The position numbers and the translations under genes are program-made. This document shows positions 43,328 through 53,604 of a stretch of 64,000 bases of DNA, one piece after another. The first letter of the stretch is position 1, and the number at the start of each line of letters is the position of its first letter. A model generated the notes under the pieces. That model ran no database searches and was not told the DNA's origin. It saw only the letters and a program-made list of their open reading frames with translations. Source of the stretch: Staphylococcus saprophyticus subsp. saprophyticus ATCC 15305 = NCTC 7292. Lineage in GTDB: Bacteria > Bacillota > Bacilli > Staphylococcales > Staphylococcaceae. The stretch covers positions 2,418,001 through 2,482,000 of the forward strand of contig NC_007350.1 in assembly GCF_000010125.1 (NCBI RefSeq), given 5' to 3'.

Positions 43328-43721
43328 TTATTCAATTGATTTATCGAATACAAATATTGATACAACCTCATCATCGGCTAAATCAATATCTGTAAATAAT
43401 TTAACAAATTTAGCTCCAACGAGCGTTTCCAATTTCATCTAATTTAATATCGCTGTATAACTGTTTTATCTTTTCAGTGCGGTTATAGTGAAGCATGACT
43501 TCATTTTGTTTATCGCCTAAATAAAACTGTTCAACTTTACTTAACGCGCCCGTCATATAGGCAATAGCCCAGTTTCCTTTAAACGAAACTTGTACTTTCT
43601 CAGGCCCTTTACCTACATGTTGTTTACTATAAGAACGAATTAAATTTGAAAATTGTTGTTCTTTTTTATGTGATTCTATTTGACTCACCTTCTTCACAAA
43701 GTAATGAGTTATAGCTTTCAT
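43328..43721 (-). pseudogene. Frameshifted DUF2294 protein (second copy)
   Basis: From the ATG at 43721 the frame follows the DUF2294 pattern (SYSKQHVGKGPEKVQVSFKG, then AIAYMTGALSKVEQFYL) up to SDIKLDE and then ends out of family at 43410. One frame over, the sequence continues METLVGAKFVKLFTDIDLAD-like to VFDKSIE with stop at 43328-43330. Removing one base near GATGAAATTGGAAAC (a GAAATT to GAAAT change) restores a continuous 130-residue protein. It is the fdh-linked copy; the mps-linked copy at 26497 is intact. Confidence 0.7.
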
Positions 43722-43759
43722 TTACTTATATTTCTATTATATATCAAGCAATTTAAAAT

Positions 43760-44362
43760 TCAAGTGTTATTACTTTTTTTAAAAATCACACTAAATATAC
43801 CTTTAGTTTCAAATTCAATATATAGTGTTTGTATTAATATATACAATACACATAAACTAGCTATCGTATCTGTGAAATAATGTGCTTGTAAATAAATTCT
43901 AGATATCATAATCGATAAGATTAATATCGCGCCTATAAAGATGACAGCCTTATGTTTCGCTAATAATACAATCAAACTAACTAAGATACATACACTCAAA
44001 ACATGCATACTAGGAAAACTATAACCGTCGATGATCGCACTCGGTCTTGGACGTTGGATAGCATATTTTAAAAATGTTCCAATAGCAAAGACACTAAAAC
44101 ACCAAAATCCATACCAAACACATTTAAATTTATCATAAATCAGTAAACCTAGTAATATGATTAACACCATACATAAACAGGCAATAGGTGAAAATACTGT
44201 TGAAATCATTGTTAAATATTGAACGATTATCTCTGAAGACATCGTACGATGTAGTAATTGATATATGCTAGCATCCATATTTTCCGTTAAGTTAAACGCA
44301 ATGCATATAATTAGCATAATGAGACACAGACTGCCTACCGTCATTTTTAAATAATTATTCAC
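43760..44362 (-). CDS. PAP2-family lipid phosphatase
   Basis: About 200 residues with six helices. The three acid-phosphatase motifs are visible: KYAIQRPRPS (KxxxxxxRP), SFPSMHVL (PSxH), and SRIYLQAHYFTD (SRxxxxxHxxxD). It would dephosphorylate phosphatidate, undecaprenyl-diphosphate or similar at the membrane outer face. The start is uncertain: GTG at 44362 lies nine bases from AAGGA, while an ATG at 44380 has a weaker site. Confidence 0.87.
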   Translation of the reverse strand: MNNYLKMTVGSLCLIMLIICIAFNLTENMDASIYQLLHRTMSSEIIVQYLTMISTVFSPIACLCMVLIILLGLLIYDKFKCVWYGFWCFSVFAIGTFLKYAIQRPRPSAIIDGYSFPSMHVLSVCILVSLIVLLAKHKAVIFIGAILILSIMISRIYLQAHYFTDTIASLCVLYILIQTLYIEFETKGIFSVIFKKSNNT

Positions 44363-44592
44363 GTTGACTATTCCTTCCATAACGCATTCTTCTATATAAT
44401 AAGTAAACCAAGTATTTTCAATTTACTCAATCCTACTTTAGGCTTATAAATATTAATATGATAAAATCATAATATTTATAATGTATATGATTTTGAATAA
44501 AACGATTTGTATCCTTGCATGGTCTTATGCTAAAATCAATTAAAGACTTAAAGTATCTACAATAACTATTATAATACTAAAGGAGTTTTGCC

Positions 44593-45198
44593 TTGAATAA
44601 AGACCAGTTTGAACAAATGGCCCACAAGTATGACCACCCTGACAGAATTCACCTAGCACAAATCATTGCCCAAGCAACAAATCAATTGCTCAATCATACA
44701 ACTTACCATTCGTTATTAGATTATGGTGGTGGCACTGGACTCGTAACATTAAATATAGATCATCACTTTGAACAAGTCACACTTATGGATGCCTCAACTC
44801 AAATGGTAAATATTTTTGATGAAAAAATATCAGCATTAGAAAAGACTTCTATTCAAACACTTGTCGGCGATATTTTGGCTGATGATCATCCATTAAACCA
44901 ATCAACCTATGATGTCATTTTCTTATCTTTAGTCTTACTTCATAGTGGTGACTATAAAGCTTTATTGCATAAACTTTACACGCACCTCAATCCAGGAGGC
45001 ATGCTGATTTTAGTTGATTTTGATAAAAATGAAAATGTTCAGCATCCAAAAGTTTACAATGGCTTTAAGCAATCTGATATTCTAGAAACCTTTGCTCAAA
45101 TAGGGTTATCACAAACACAGGCTCATACATTTTATGCTGGTGATCATCTTTTTATGAATCAACATGCTAGTATATTTATTGCTTCGGGTTTTAAATAA
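44593..45198 (+). CDS. Class I SAM-dependent methyltransferase
   Basis: 201 residues from a TTG at 44593, eight bases after AAAGGAG. SAM-binding motif LLDYGGGTGLVTLNI, acidic end VTLMDASTQMV, motif with DVIFLSLVLLHSGDY, and LNPGGMLILVDFD. Similar to ubiquinone/menaquinone-type small-molecule methyltransferases. The substrate is unknown. Convergent with the adenosine deaminase gene. Confidence 0.88.
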   Translation: MNKDQFEQMAHKYDHPDRIHLAQIIAQATNQLLNHTTYHSLLDYGGGTGLVTLNIDHHFEQVTLMDASTQMVNIFDEKISALEKTSIQTLVGDILADDHPLNQSTYDVIFLSLVLLHSGDYKALLHKLYTHLNPGGMLILVDFDKNENVQHPKVYNGFKQSDILETFAQIGLSQTQAHTFYAGDHLFMNQHASIFIASGFK

Positions 45199-45201
45199 TT
45201 T

Positions 45202-46176
45202 TTACATTTTTAAGTGTAACTGCTTTCTCTCTTCGTCACTTAAAAATGCATAGTCTACTGCTCTTTCATTAATATATTTGACTTGTTCTAATGTCATCAT
45301 TTCATTTTCTATAAGTAAAGTATATTCTTCATTTAATGATGTCTGTGTAACGGTTCTATTATCTGTATTAATTAAAAAAGGTATATCTTGTTCTAGCAAA
45401 TAAGGTAAATTTAATGCTTCTAACCCTGTAATGGCCTTGGTTTGAATATTACTTTTTGGACACATCTCTAAGAGTACGTCATTTTCTTTAACAAACTGCA
45501 ATGATTGTTTATCTTGATTTATAGCAACACCATGTCCAATACGTTTCGAGCCTAATTTAATACCTTCTATCACATTATGCATACAACCGCACTCTCCAGC
45601 GTGTAACGTAAGATTGAAACCTTTATCTAAGCCATATTTTATTGTATCTTCAATCGCTTCAGTAGGAAATCCTACTTCAGGACCTGCAAAGTCAATGCCA
45701 CAAATTGCTTCATGATGATGTTGATGAATAAAATCAAAAAGTGTTTGGTTTTGTTCAGTATGATGTTGTCGCATCGCACATACTAACAAATTAACGCCTA
45801 TCCCTAATGTATTAACCGCTTCATTAACACCTAACTCTACTGCTTCCAACACCTCTGTCATCGTTAACCCTTGATCCATATGAAATAATGGTGCGAAACG
45901 AATTTCAATATATTTCACATTATCGTTATATGCTTGCTTGGCAACATCTACAACCGCACGTTTCAAACTATCTTTTGTCTGAAGTACTTTTAATATTTCA
46001 TCGAAACACTGTAAATAGTCATCTAAACTATCACACTGACTACTGACAAATAATTTTGATTCATCTAAGTTAACACCTTGTTCATCTGCAAGTTGTCTAA
46101 TCAATTCTACACTTGTTGAACCGTCTAGGTGACAATGTAATTCAACCTTGGCAATTTCTTCTATGGACTTATTCAT
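45202..46176 (-). CDS. add: Adenosine deaminase
   Basis: 324 residues. Metal ligands in VELHCHLDGS, HAGECG, and the C-terminal LINTDNRTVTQTSLNEEY; catalytic Glu in HAGE. It deaminates adenosine or deoxyadenosine to inosine in purine salvage. The usual NTDDP near the last ligand reads NTDNR, within the range seen in distant ADA-family members, so adenine deaminase-like specificity is possible. Start ATG at 46176. Confidence 0.88.
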   Translation of the reverse strand: MNKSIEEIAKVELHCHLDGSTSVELIRQLADEQGVNLDESKLFVSSQCDSLDDYLQCFDEILKVLQTKDSLKRAVVDVAKQAYNDNVKYIEIRFAPLFHMDQGLTMTEVLEAVELGVNEAVNTLGIGVNLLVCAMRQHHTEQNQTLFDFIHQHHHEAICGIDFAGPEVGFPTEAIEDTIKYGLDKGFNLTLHAGECGCMHNVIEGIKLGSKRIGHGVAINQDKQSLQFVKENDVLLEMCPKSNIQTKAITGLEALNLPYLLEQDIPFLINTDNRTVTQTSLNEEYTLLIENEMMTLEQVKYINERAVDYAFLSDEERKQLHLKM

Positions 46177-46377
46177 GCTTAGAACCTACCTCTACCTACA
46201 TTTGATTATGTTTAAAATTTATCTATTTACTATATCATGATGCATTTAACTTTGCTACGACTCAAATTACATGTCGACATAACGTTGAGCCATCATTTTT
46301 AATCAACTCATTTTAAGTTAAGTATAACCAAAAAGCAGTGTCTGATGATGTATAGTCATATAAATACAATGTATTTT

Positions 46378-46455
46378 GGGCGAGACGCTTGAAGGAACAG
46401 GACAAGCTAAAGACCTCAGACTGAAGCTGGATCCTTAGAAAGTGAGCCAACCATA
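46378..46455. repeat. Interspersed intergenic repeat (copy C, partial)
   Basis: Contains AAAGACCTCAGACTGAAGC and GAAAGTGAG, resembling the second half of copy A (2590-2657: AAAGACTACAGGCTAAGGC ... GAAAGTGTG). Non-coding. The surrounding 46177-46465 shows no gene. Confidence 0.45.
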
Positions 46456-46469
46456 CGAAAAATTAAATA

Positions 46470-46520
46470 AAGAAGAAGCGCTCAGATCCATTGAATTAAA
46501 TCACCTGAGCGCTTCTTTTT
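46470..46520. terminator. Bidirectional terminator
   Basis: GAAGCGCTCAG pairs with CTGAGCGCTTC around a 20-base loop and is followed by TTTTTC on the plus strand; the minus strand also has T-rich sequence. Confidence 0.75.
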
Positions 46521-46601
46521 CTGGGGTTGATGTATCACTTCCCCATTATTATACAATAAACATTATCTACATAGCTTGATAACATTGATTAAAAATAGAC
46601 A

Positions 46602-46802
46602 TCATATTTCACCTAAGTAACCTAATATGACTAGTGAAATACCTAAACCAACAAAACTCATAATGAGTAGCGTGACAATAATTTTCAATTCAGTCAAAAA
46701 ATATTTTCTATCTTGTCCTTTATTTACAAGCCAAACACCTAAAACCACGACGAGTACAAAAATTATAATCAAACAATATGCAATTATATTTAAAATGCCC
46801 AT
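46602..46802 (-). CDS. 66-residue two-helix membrane protein
   Basis: ATG at 46802, eight bases after AAAGGGG, giving MGILNIIAYCLIIIFVLVVV. Two helices (about 3-26 and 43-62) with a charged loop (NKGQDRKYFLTELK). It follows cysC with 98 bases between and has no clear terminator between, but a role in sulfur metabolism is unsupported. Confidence 0.6.
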   Translation of the reverse strand: MGILNIIAYCLIIIFVLVVVLGVWLVNKGQDRKYFLTELKIIVTLLIMSFVGLGISLVILGYLGEI

Positions 46803-46900
46803 ATCAATGCCCCTTTGCGTACGATTCACATGTTGACCTTCTGTATGCATCAGTTATTTCGCACATCTCTATCACGTTCTCCCAAACATCAATGCTTAAC

Positions 46901-47533
<633 letters not shown>

Positions 47534-48712
47534 TTATTTTTCTTGTAATCCTTTGATAAGTACATCCGCTACCTCTGGTCTTGAAAAAGCTTTCGGCAAG
47601 GACTCTCCGTTTTTTAATTTTTCACGAACTTTCGTGCCACTCAAATGTAAATGTTCTGAAGCATCGTGTGGACATGTTTTGGCTGTTGCCATATTTTCAC
47701 AAACATTGCAGTAAAAAGCATGTTCAAATTTCAAAATTTGTATGCCCAATTCATCTTCATATTGTGCGATGAGTGTTTGCGCATCGTAAGTTCCATAATA
47801 ATCACCGACACCCGCGTGATCACGTCCTACAATAAAATGCGTGCAACCATAATTTTTTCGTACTGTGGCATGTAATATCGCTTCACGTGGACCTGCATAA
47901 CGCATCGCAGCTGGATAAATAACTAATCTCGTTCTATTTTCCGGGTAATAATTTTTTAATATCACTTCATAACTTTCCATGCGAACGGCTGCAGGAATAT
48001 CATCTGATTTTGTTTCACCTACTAAAGGATTCAGTAATAAACCATCTACAGATTCTAAAGCTGCTTTTTGAATATATTCATGTGCACGGTGTACAGGATT
48101 ACGCGTTTGAAACCCAACAACCGTTTTCCAATTTAAGTCATAAAACAATTGTCTCGTCTCAGATGGGTCCAAATGATAATCGACAAATTCATCATGTTTC
48201 GGTCGATCTACTAGGTGAATGGGTCCAGCAAGATAGACACTGCCTTTTTCATATACCTTCAATACACCTGGATGTTCAATATCCGTAGTACCATAAACGA
48301 ATGCTGCTTCTTTCTCCTTGTCATAGGTATATTTTTCCTCAAGTTCAAGCACACCATATAAATGATTATCTTCACCATATAACGCAATGCTTTCACCGAT
48401 TTCAAGCTCATTTGCTTTATCTTCCGTAACCGGCAACGTAATCGGTATACTCCACACTAGACCGTTTTTCAAATGGAGATTTTCAACGACTTCATTATAA
48501 TCCGCTTCATTCATAAAACCTGTAAGGGGACTAAAACCACCAATGCCAATCAGTTCTAAATCTGATAAACTCCAAGGGTTCAGTGTAATGGCTGGCATGG
48601 AATGCGATACTTCCAACATTGTTTCCTTCAGCTCAGCGTTAACTTCTCTATTAATTAATGTACCACCATGTGGTTGAATCGTATTTTCAATAATTTCTTT
48701 TGTTAATGCCAT
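47534..48712 (-). CDS. sat: Sulfate adenylyltransferase (ATP sulfurylase)
   Basis: 392 residues. Active-site motifs [20 protein letters not shown], the following [13 protein letters not shown], and [14 protein letters not shown]; the C-terminus ends with [15 protein letters not shown] CxxC-x-CPH site ([19 protein letters not shown]) fits the zinc/metal-binding form. It activates sulfate to APS, the first step of assimilation. Confidence 0.96.
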   Translation of the reverse strand: MALTKEIIENTIQPHGGTLINREVNAELKETMLEVSHSMPAITLNPWSLSDLELIGIGGFSPLTGFMNEADYNEVVENLHLKNGLVWSIPITLPVTEDKANELEIGESIALYGEDNHLYGVLELEEKYTYDKEKEAAFVYGTTDIEHPGVLKVYEKGSVYLAGPIHLVDRPKHDEFVDYHLDPSETRQLFYDLNWKTVVGFQTRNPVHRAHEYIQKAALESVDGLLLNPLVGETKSDDIPAAVRMESYEVILKNYYPENRTRLVIYPAAMRYAGPREAILHATVRKNYGCTHFIVGRDHAGVGDYYGTYDAQTLIAQYEDELGIQILKFEHAFYCNVCENMATAKTCPHDASEHLHLSGTKVREKLKNGESLPKAFSRPEVADVLIKGLQEK

Positions 48713-48727
48713 ATTGATTCACTCCTT

Positions 48728-49639
48728 TTAATCTATCTCATTTGCGTTAACATTCACTTTCTTTTTAGAAAAATCTATGGGTAGCTTCTTATTTTGATAT
48801 AAAGCGAAAATAATTAAGCCTATCCAAAGCAGTATGACTGCAATTTTTATCACTATGGAAGTTGTTGCATTTAATTGAAAAACACTAATTAGTGAACTGC
48901 TATTTGTAAAAATAATCAGCCCACCGACACAGACTGCTAATATATTCATCGGCAAAATTTTAACTAAGCATGCTGCAAAAGGTGCAGCAATCAAACCACC
49001 AATACTTAGTGCAATCACTAACCCCCAGTTAATCTGGCTCCATCCCAAGAAGATGATGAAACTGATGGATGCTGAAATAGTGACAAAAAATTCACTTGCA
49101 GATACTGTACCTATGGCATATCTCGGTTCTAACTTTTTCTGTGCTAATAATAAAGGTGTATTGACTGGACCCCAGCCGCCACCACCAATAGCATCTAAAA
49201 ATCCTGCAACTGCGCCTTGTGGAATCATGGCGTAACGCCCGATCGTCGAAGGATCTTTAACAACCGTTTGATGACGTTTATATAAAAATTGATATAAAAT
49301 ATAAATGCCCATTGTTAACAGAAATATTGCTATAAAAGGTTTAATCAAGTCACTATGTATATGACTTAAAAACGCTGCGCCAATAAATGATGTAATCGCA
49401 CCTGGTATTGCTAACTTAATCATGGTAGGTTTATGTACATTTTCAAATTTCAGATGTGAGGTACCAGAAGCAGCCGTTGTTGCAATTTCTGAAAAATGTA
49501 TTGTCGCGGATGCAATTGCTGGTGCGATACCAAATGTGAGTAATATTGATGATGATGAAGCACCAAAGCCCATGCCTAGTGATCCATCAATGAGTTGAGC
49601 GAGGAATCCTGCAAGTGCAAAGATAAATAATTTATGCAT
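48728..49639 (-). CDS. TauE/SafE-family sulfur-compound transporter
   Basis: 303 residues, about eight helices. N-terminal GFLAQLIDGSLGMGFGASSS and the second repeat GFLDAIGGGGWGPVNTPLLL are the paired TauE signatures. Inside the sulfate operon it is either a sulfate importer or an exporter relieving sulfite overload; the sequence alone does not decide. It sits between the siroheme genes and sat, spaced by 15-20 bases. Confidence 0.87.
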   Translation of the reverse strand: MHKLFIFALAGFLAQLIDGSLGMGFGASSSSILLTFGIAPAIASATIHFSEIATTAASGTSHLKFENVHKPTMIKLAIPGAITSFIGAAFLSHIHSDLIKPFIAIFLLTMGIYILYQFLYKRHQTVVKDPSTIGRYAMIPQGAVAGFLDAIGGGGWGPVNTPLLLAQKKLEPRYAIGTVSASEFFVTISASISFIIFLGWSQINWGLVIALSIGGLIAAPFAACLVKILPMNILAVCVGGLIIFTNSSSLISVFQLNATTSIVIKIAVILLWIGLIIFALYQNKKLPIDFSKKKVNVNANEID

Positions 49640-49659
49640 TTGTCGTGCCCCTTCCGACT

Positions 49660-50271
49660 TTAGTTTAGTGATTCAAGTTTCTTTATCATTTTGATTTGTT
49701 TATTTTTATCTCTATAGGATGGATCTAACACATGTTTCAAAAAATCTTGTTTTTCTTGTGTCGTTAAATTACTTCGTTTGATATGCTGTCTGTATTCATA
49801 TAAAAAATCCACATACGCTTCATAACTGAAATCGAAACGTGCTTTAAACTCTTCTAAAATTTGTGCAGTGAGCGTTGGGCTTGCACCATTCGTAGAAATA
49901 CTCAGCGTTAATCGCCCTCTTCTTAATATGCTTGGAAATACAACATCACCAGTATGTGCTTTAGACGTCATGTTTAGTAATGCGTGTTGCGGTTTAGAAG
50001 CAGCGATTTGTTGATTTACGCGGTTATCATTCGTGGCAGCAATGATTAAATCTGCTTCCGCGATATCATTTACTTCAAATGCTTTAGCACACCAACTCAT
50101 CTCACCCTGTTCGTAGCGGTGATATAGTGCAACTGTAAGTGAAGGACTAATAACTTTAATATGGGTTGTATAGTTAACTAATGTGGCAATACGGCGTTCA
50201 GCAACCTGTCCACCGCCCACAATCACGACGCGTTTATTAGAAATATCTATCATAAGTGGTATGAATGGCAT
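49660..50271 (-). CDS. Precorrin-2 dehydrogenase (Met8/CysG N-terminal type)
   Basis: 203 residues with the NAD site VIVGGGQVAERRIATL and the block ADLIIAATNDNRVNQQIA, followed by SILRRGRLTLSISTNGASPTL. It turns precorrin-2 to sirohydrochlorin in siroheme synthesis; the chelatase step is provided by the neighbouring CbiX-like protein, so ferrochelatase activity here is optional. Confidence 0.92.
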   Translation of the reverse strand: MPFIPLMIDISNKRVVIVGGGQVAERRIATLVNYTTHIKVISPSLTVALYHRYEQGEMSWCAKAFEVNDIAEADLIIAATNDNRVNQQIAASKPQHALLNMTSKAHTGDVVFPSILRRGRLTLSISTNGASPTLTAQILEEFKARFDFSYEAYVDFLYEYRQHIKRSNLTTQEKQDFLKHVLDPSYRDKNKQIKMIKKLESLN

Positions 50272-50296
50272 ACCATCACTTCCTTGTTAAAATGAA

Positions 50297-51037
50297 TTAC
50301 TGTGTCACATATTCAAAAGTCTCTTCAACACGTGCTTTCAATGCATCTTGTAAATGTTGATGTTTACCCAATCGTTTACACAATATAATCTCTTTATGAT
50401 TTTGATATTCTGTAACCGTATCAATGATTTGTTGATCTAAAATACCTGTAAACCATAAATAAGGCACAATATATATTTGGGAACATTCCGTTTGTACTGC
50501 GCTGTGTAGTGCATCTTTGAATGCAGGCTTACAAGCTGCTAAGTAGCAAGTCTCGATATCTTCAATTTCAGTTTGTTCATACAACTGTGTCTTGATCGTA
50601 GAAATGTCTATTTGTGTTTGGGGATTATAGCTGCCTCTACCGATAATGAGCACTTTTGCATCCGAATTAGGCGTCACGCCAGATTCTTCAATTCTCTGCT
50701 TTAATATCTCAGTCAGTCTCGGTTGTACGCCTAACGGTCTGCCATAGGACACATGTACATTAGGGTATCTTTGCTGACTATGTTCAATTTCTGCTGGAAT
50801 ATCTTTGTAGTAATGCCCTGCACTTAATAACAACACTGGCACAACTGAAATCTCTGTCGCACCTTTATCTACTAGACGCTGAAATCCTTGTGCCAAATTC
50901 GGACTGGTTAATTCTAAAAAACATGTTTCCTGTAATGGCACATTGACCTGCGCTTTGACTAAATCAATAAAGTCTGTCGCTTCGTTCACTGCATCTGGAA
51001 CCCTACTACCATGACTCACATATAAGACACCTCGCAT
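50297..51037 (-). CDS. Sirohydrochlorin chelatase (CbiX/SirB type)
   Basis: 246 residues in two similar halves: LYVSHGSRVPDAVNEATDFI with the metal-binding His, VPVLLLSAGHYYKDIP with the second His, then a second half without the same histidines (IIGRGSYNP). It inserts Fe2+ into sirohydrochlorin to make siroheme for CysI. Confidence 0.92.
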   Translation of the reverse strand: MRGVLYVSHGSRVPDAVNEATDFIDLVKAQVNVPLQETCFLELTSPNLAQGFQRLVDKGATEISVVPVLLLSAGHYYKDIPAEIEHSQQRYPNVHVSYGRPLGVQPRLTEILKQRIEESGVTPNSDAKVLIIGRGSYNPQTQIDISTIKTQLYEQTEIEDIETCYLAACKPAFKDALHSAVQTECSQIYIVPYLWFTGILDQQIIDTVTEYQNHKEIILCKRLGKHQHLQDALKARVEETFEYVTQ

Positions 51038-51083
51038 AGTTACCCCTCCTTATTTATAGCGATAAACTCAACTATTTTACTTT

Positions 51084-51857
51084 CTATTGATATGTTAATT
51101 TCGCTACTGCTGATTCAACAGGCATTTCTTCAAACCAACTAATACGTTCTCTTAGTTTGACTACTTCTCCGACAACAATCATCGCTGGATTTTCAATATC
51201 CTTTGCTACTTCGACAATATTTGATAATGTACCTACCACAGTTTTTTGAAATTCAGATGTTCCTAGATGAACTAAAGCGACAGGTGTCTCAGATGAACGA
51301 CCATGTTTCATCAATAATTCACTAATTTCAGGTAATTTTTTAACACCCATATAAATACATAGCGTTTCCGGCCCCAATGCAAGATGTTTCCAGTAACTTT
51401 CTTTATCTATATTTTTATTAATCACACCTGTTACAAATGCAACAGATGAACTATAGTCACGATGTGTTACTGGAATACCTGCATATGCTGGTGCTGCAAC
51501 ACCTGAAGTGATGCCAGGAACGATTTCGAATGGTATATGATGTTCGGCTAATATCTCTGCTTCTTCTCCACCTCTACCAAAGATAAATGGATCTCCGCCC
51601 TTTAATCTTGTGATGGTTTGTCCTTTCTTTGCTAGATTGACGAGTAATTTATTCGTATCTTCTTGTGGTAATGAATGACGATTCGGATCTTTCCCACAAT
51701 ACATAAATTTCGCTGAAGGCGATGCATGATTTAACAACGCCTTGTTCACCAATCGGTCATACAAGATGACATCTGCTTGTTCAATTGCTTTTAACCCTTT
51801 AACTGTAATTAGATCAGGGTCTCCAGGCCCTGCGCCTACTAAAAATACTTTCCCCAT
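51084..51857 (-). CDS. cobA: Uroporphyrinogen-III C-methyltransferase
   Basis: 257 residues. VFLVGAGPGDPDLITVKGLKAI at the N-terminus, YDRLVNKALL, and the SAM-binding GGDPFIFGRGGEE followed by VPGITSGVAAPAYAGIPVTHR are diagnostic of SUMT/CobA. It methylates uroporphyrinogen III twice to precorrin-2, the entry to siroheme. Confidence 0.96.
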   Translation of the reverse strand: MGKVFLVGAGPGDPDLITVKGLKAIEQADVILYDRLVNKALLNHASPSAKFMYCGKDPNRHSLPQEDTNKLLVNLAKKGQTITRLKGGDPFIFGRGGEEAEILAEHHIPFEIVPGITSGVAAPAYAGIPVTHRDYSSSVAFVTGVINKNIDKESYWKHLALGPETLCIYMGVKKLPEISELLMKHGRSSETPVALVHLGTSEFQKTVVGTLSNIVEVAKDIENPAMIVVGEVVKLRERISWFEEMPVESAVAKLTYQ

Positions 51858-51879
51858 CCTGTCACCACTTTCTCAATTT

Positions 51880-53589
51880 TTAACTATGGAATGTTTGCCC
51901 ATCTCTGACTTCTTCAACGATGCCAGCACGTACAACGAAATCACCAAAATGTTCGCCTTCTGTTCTTTCTTTTGCATACTGTAATAAAATAGGTCTTAAA
52001 CTTTCTAAAATTTCTGCTTCACCGATATTTTCTTTGTAGATTTTGTTTAATCTATCACCTATAAAGCCACCGCCTAAATACATATTGTATTTACCTGGAC
52101 CTTTTCCAATAAATGCAACTTCTGCTAACGCTGGTCTTGCACAGCCATTTGGACAACCTGTCATTCTGATCGTAATTTCTTCTTCTTTTAGACCTGCTTC
52201 ATCAAGTAAATCTTCAATCTTCGTAATCAACGATGGTAAATATCTCTCTGACTCTGCCATCGCCAGTCCACATGTTGGGAAAGCAACACAAGCCATAGAA
52301 TTACGTCTTAAACCTGTATAATGTTGACCATCTGTAATACCAAAATCTGTGATAATTTTTTCAATTTCATTCTTTTTATGTGCAGCTACATTCGCAATCA
52401 CAAGGTTTTGATTCGGTGTTAACCTAAAATCACCTGTGTGAACTTCTGCAATCGTTCTTAATGCTGTTTTTAATTTATAATCTTCCGTATCTTTTACACG
52501 TCCGTTTTGAACAAAGAGTGTATAGTGCCATTTACCACTACCTTCAGTCCACCCATAGCGATCACCATTATGTTCAAAATGATAAGGACGCTTGTTTTCT
52601 AATTGCCAACCTAAGCGATTGTTGATTTCATTTCTAATCCAATCAACGCCAAGTCTATCTACTGTATATTTAAAGCGTGCATTCGTACGTTCTTCACGAT
52701 TACCATAATCTCTTTGAACCGTTAAAATCTTTTCACATACATCGACGACTTCTTCCTTAGGAATGTAACCAATCAATCTGCCAACTTGTGGATAGGTTGC
52801 TGTATTACCATGTTTCATACCCATACCGCCACCTACAGCGACATTAAAGCCAACAAGTTGTTCATTTTCTAAAATAGCGATTAATCCAATATCTTGAGAA
52901 TAAACATCTATATCATTAGATGGGGGTACTGCGATACCAATCTTAAATTTACGAGGAAGATATGTTTTGCCATAAATAGGCTCTGGTTCTTCATCGCTAG
53001 TATCTAAGACTTTTTCTCCGTCTAACCAAATCTCATGATAGGCTTGTGTTTTCGGCGATAAATGTCTACTAATAGCACTGGCAATTTGATTAATTTCACT
53101 GTGCACATCCGATTGATATGGATTAGGGTTACACATAACGTTACGATTCACATCACCACAAGCCGCAAGTGTATCTAATAAGGACTGGTTAATATCTTTC
53201 ATCGTTTGTTTTAAATTGCGTTTTAAAATACCGTGAAATTGAAATGCCTGTCTTGTAGTTAGTTTGATTGTGCCGTTCGCATATGTATTAGCAATATCGT
53301 CCATCGCTATCCATTGCTCTGCTGTTGATGCACCTCCTGGCGCACGCACTCTAATCATGAAGCTATACGCAGGTTCTAGCTTTTGTCTTCTACGTTCATC
53401 ACGTATATCTCTATCATCTTGCATGTAACTACCATGGAATTTTAAAAGTTTCGTATCTTCTTCTGCGATAGCGCCTGTTACTCTATCTGCCAAACCTTGA
53501 ACAATCGATCCTCGAAGATAATCACTATGTGCTTTGATACGTTCCATTTCATCCAGTTTGTCTGAAAAATTGACTTTTGTTTCAGCCAT
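51880..53589 (-). CDS. cysI: Assimilatory sulfite reductase, hemoprotein (beta) subunit
   Basis: 569 residues. The 4Fe-4S/siroheme cysteines are visible in [19 protein letters not shown] and [20 protein letters not shown] (C-x5-C and C-x3-C). Conserved substrate-binding block [18 protein letters not shown] and RNVMCNPNP. It reduces sulfite to sulfide with six electrons delivered by CysJ. Confidence 0.97.
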   Translation of the reverse strand: MAETKVNFSDKLDEMERIKAHSDYLRGSIVQGLADRVTGAIAEEDTKLLKFHGSYMQDDRDIRDERRRQKLEPAYSFMIRVRAPGGASTAEQWIAMDDIANTYANGTIKLTTRQAFQFHGILKRNLKQTMKDINQSLLDTLAACGDVNRNVMCNPNPYQSDVHSEINQIASAISRHLSPKTQAYHEIWLDGEKVLDTSDEEPEPIYGKTYLPRKFKIGIAVPPSNDIDVYSQDIGLIAILENEQLVGFNVAVGGGMGMKHGNTATYPQVGRLIGYIPKEEVVDVCEKILTVQRDYGNREERTNARFKYTVDRLGVDWIRNEINNRLGWQLENKRPYHFEHNGDRYGWTEGSGKWHYTLFVQNGRVKDTEDYKLKTALRTIAEVHTGDFRLTPNQNLVIANVAAHKKNEIEKIITDFGITDGQHYTGLRRNSMACVAFPTCGLAMAESERYLPSLITKIEDLLDEAGLKEEEITIRMTGCPNGCARPALAEVAFIGKGPGKYNMYLGGGFIGDRLNKIYKENIGEAEILESLRPILLQYAKERTEGEHFGDFVVRAGIVEEVRDGQTFHS

Positions 53590-53604
53590 GTAATCATTCC
53601 TTTC

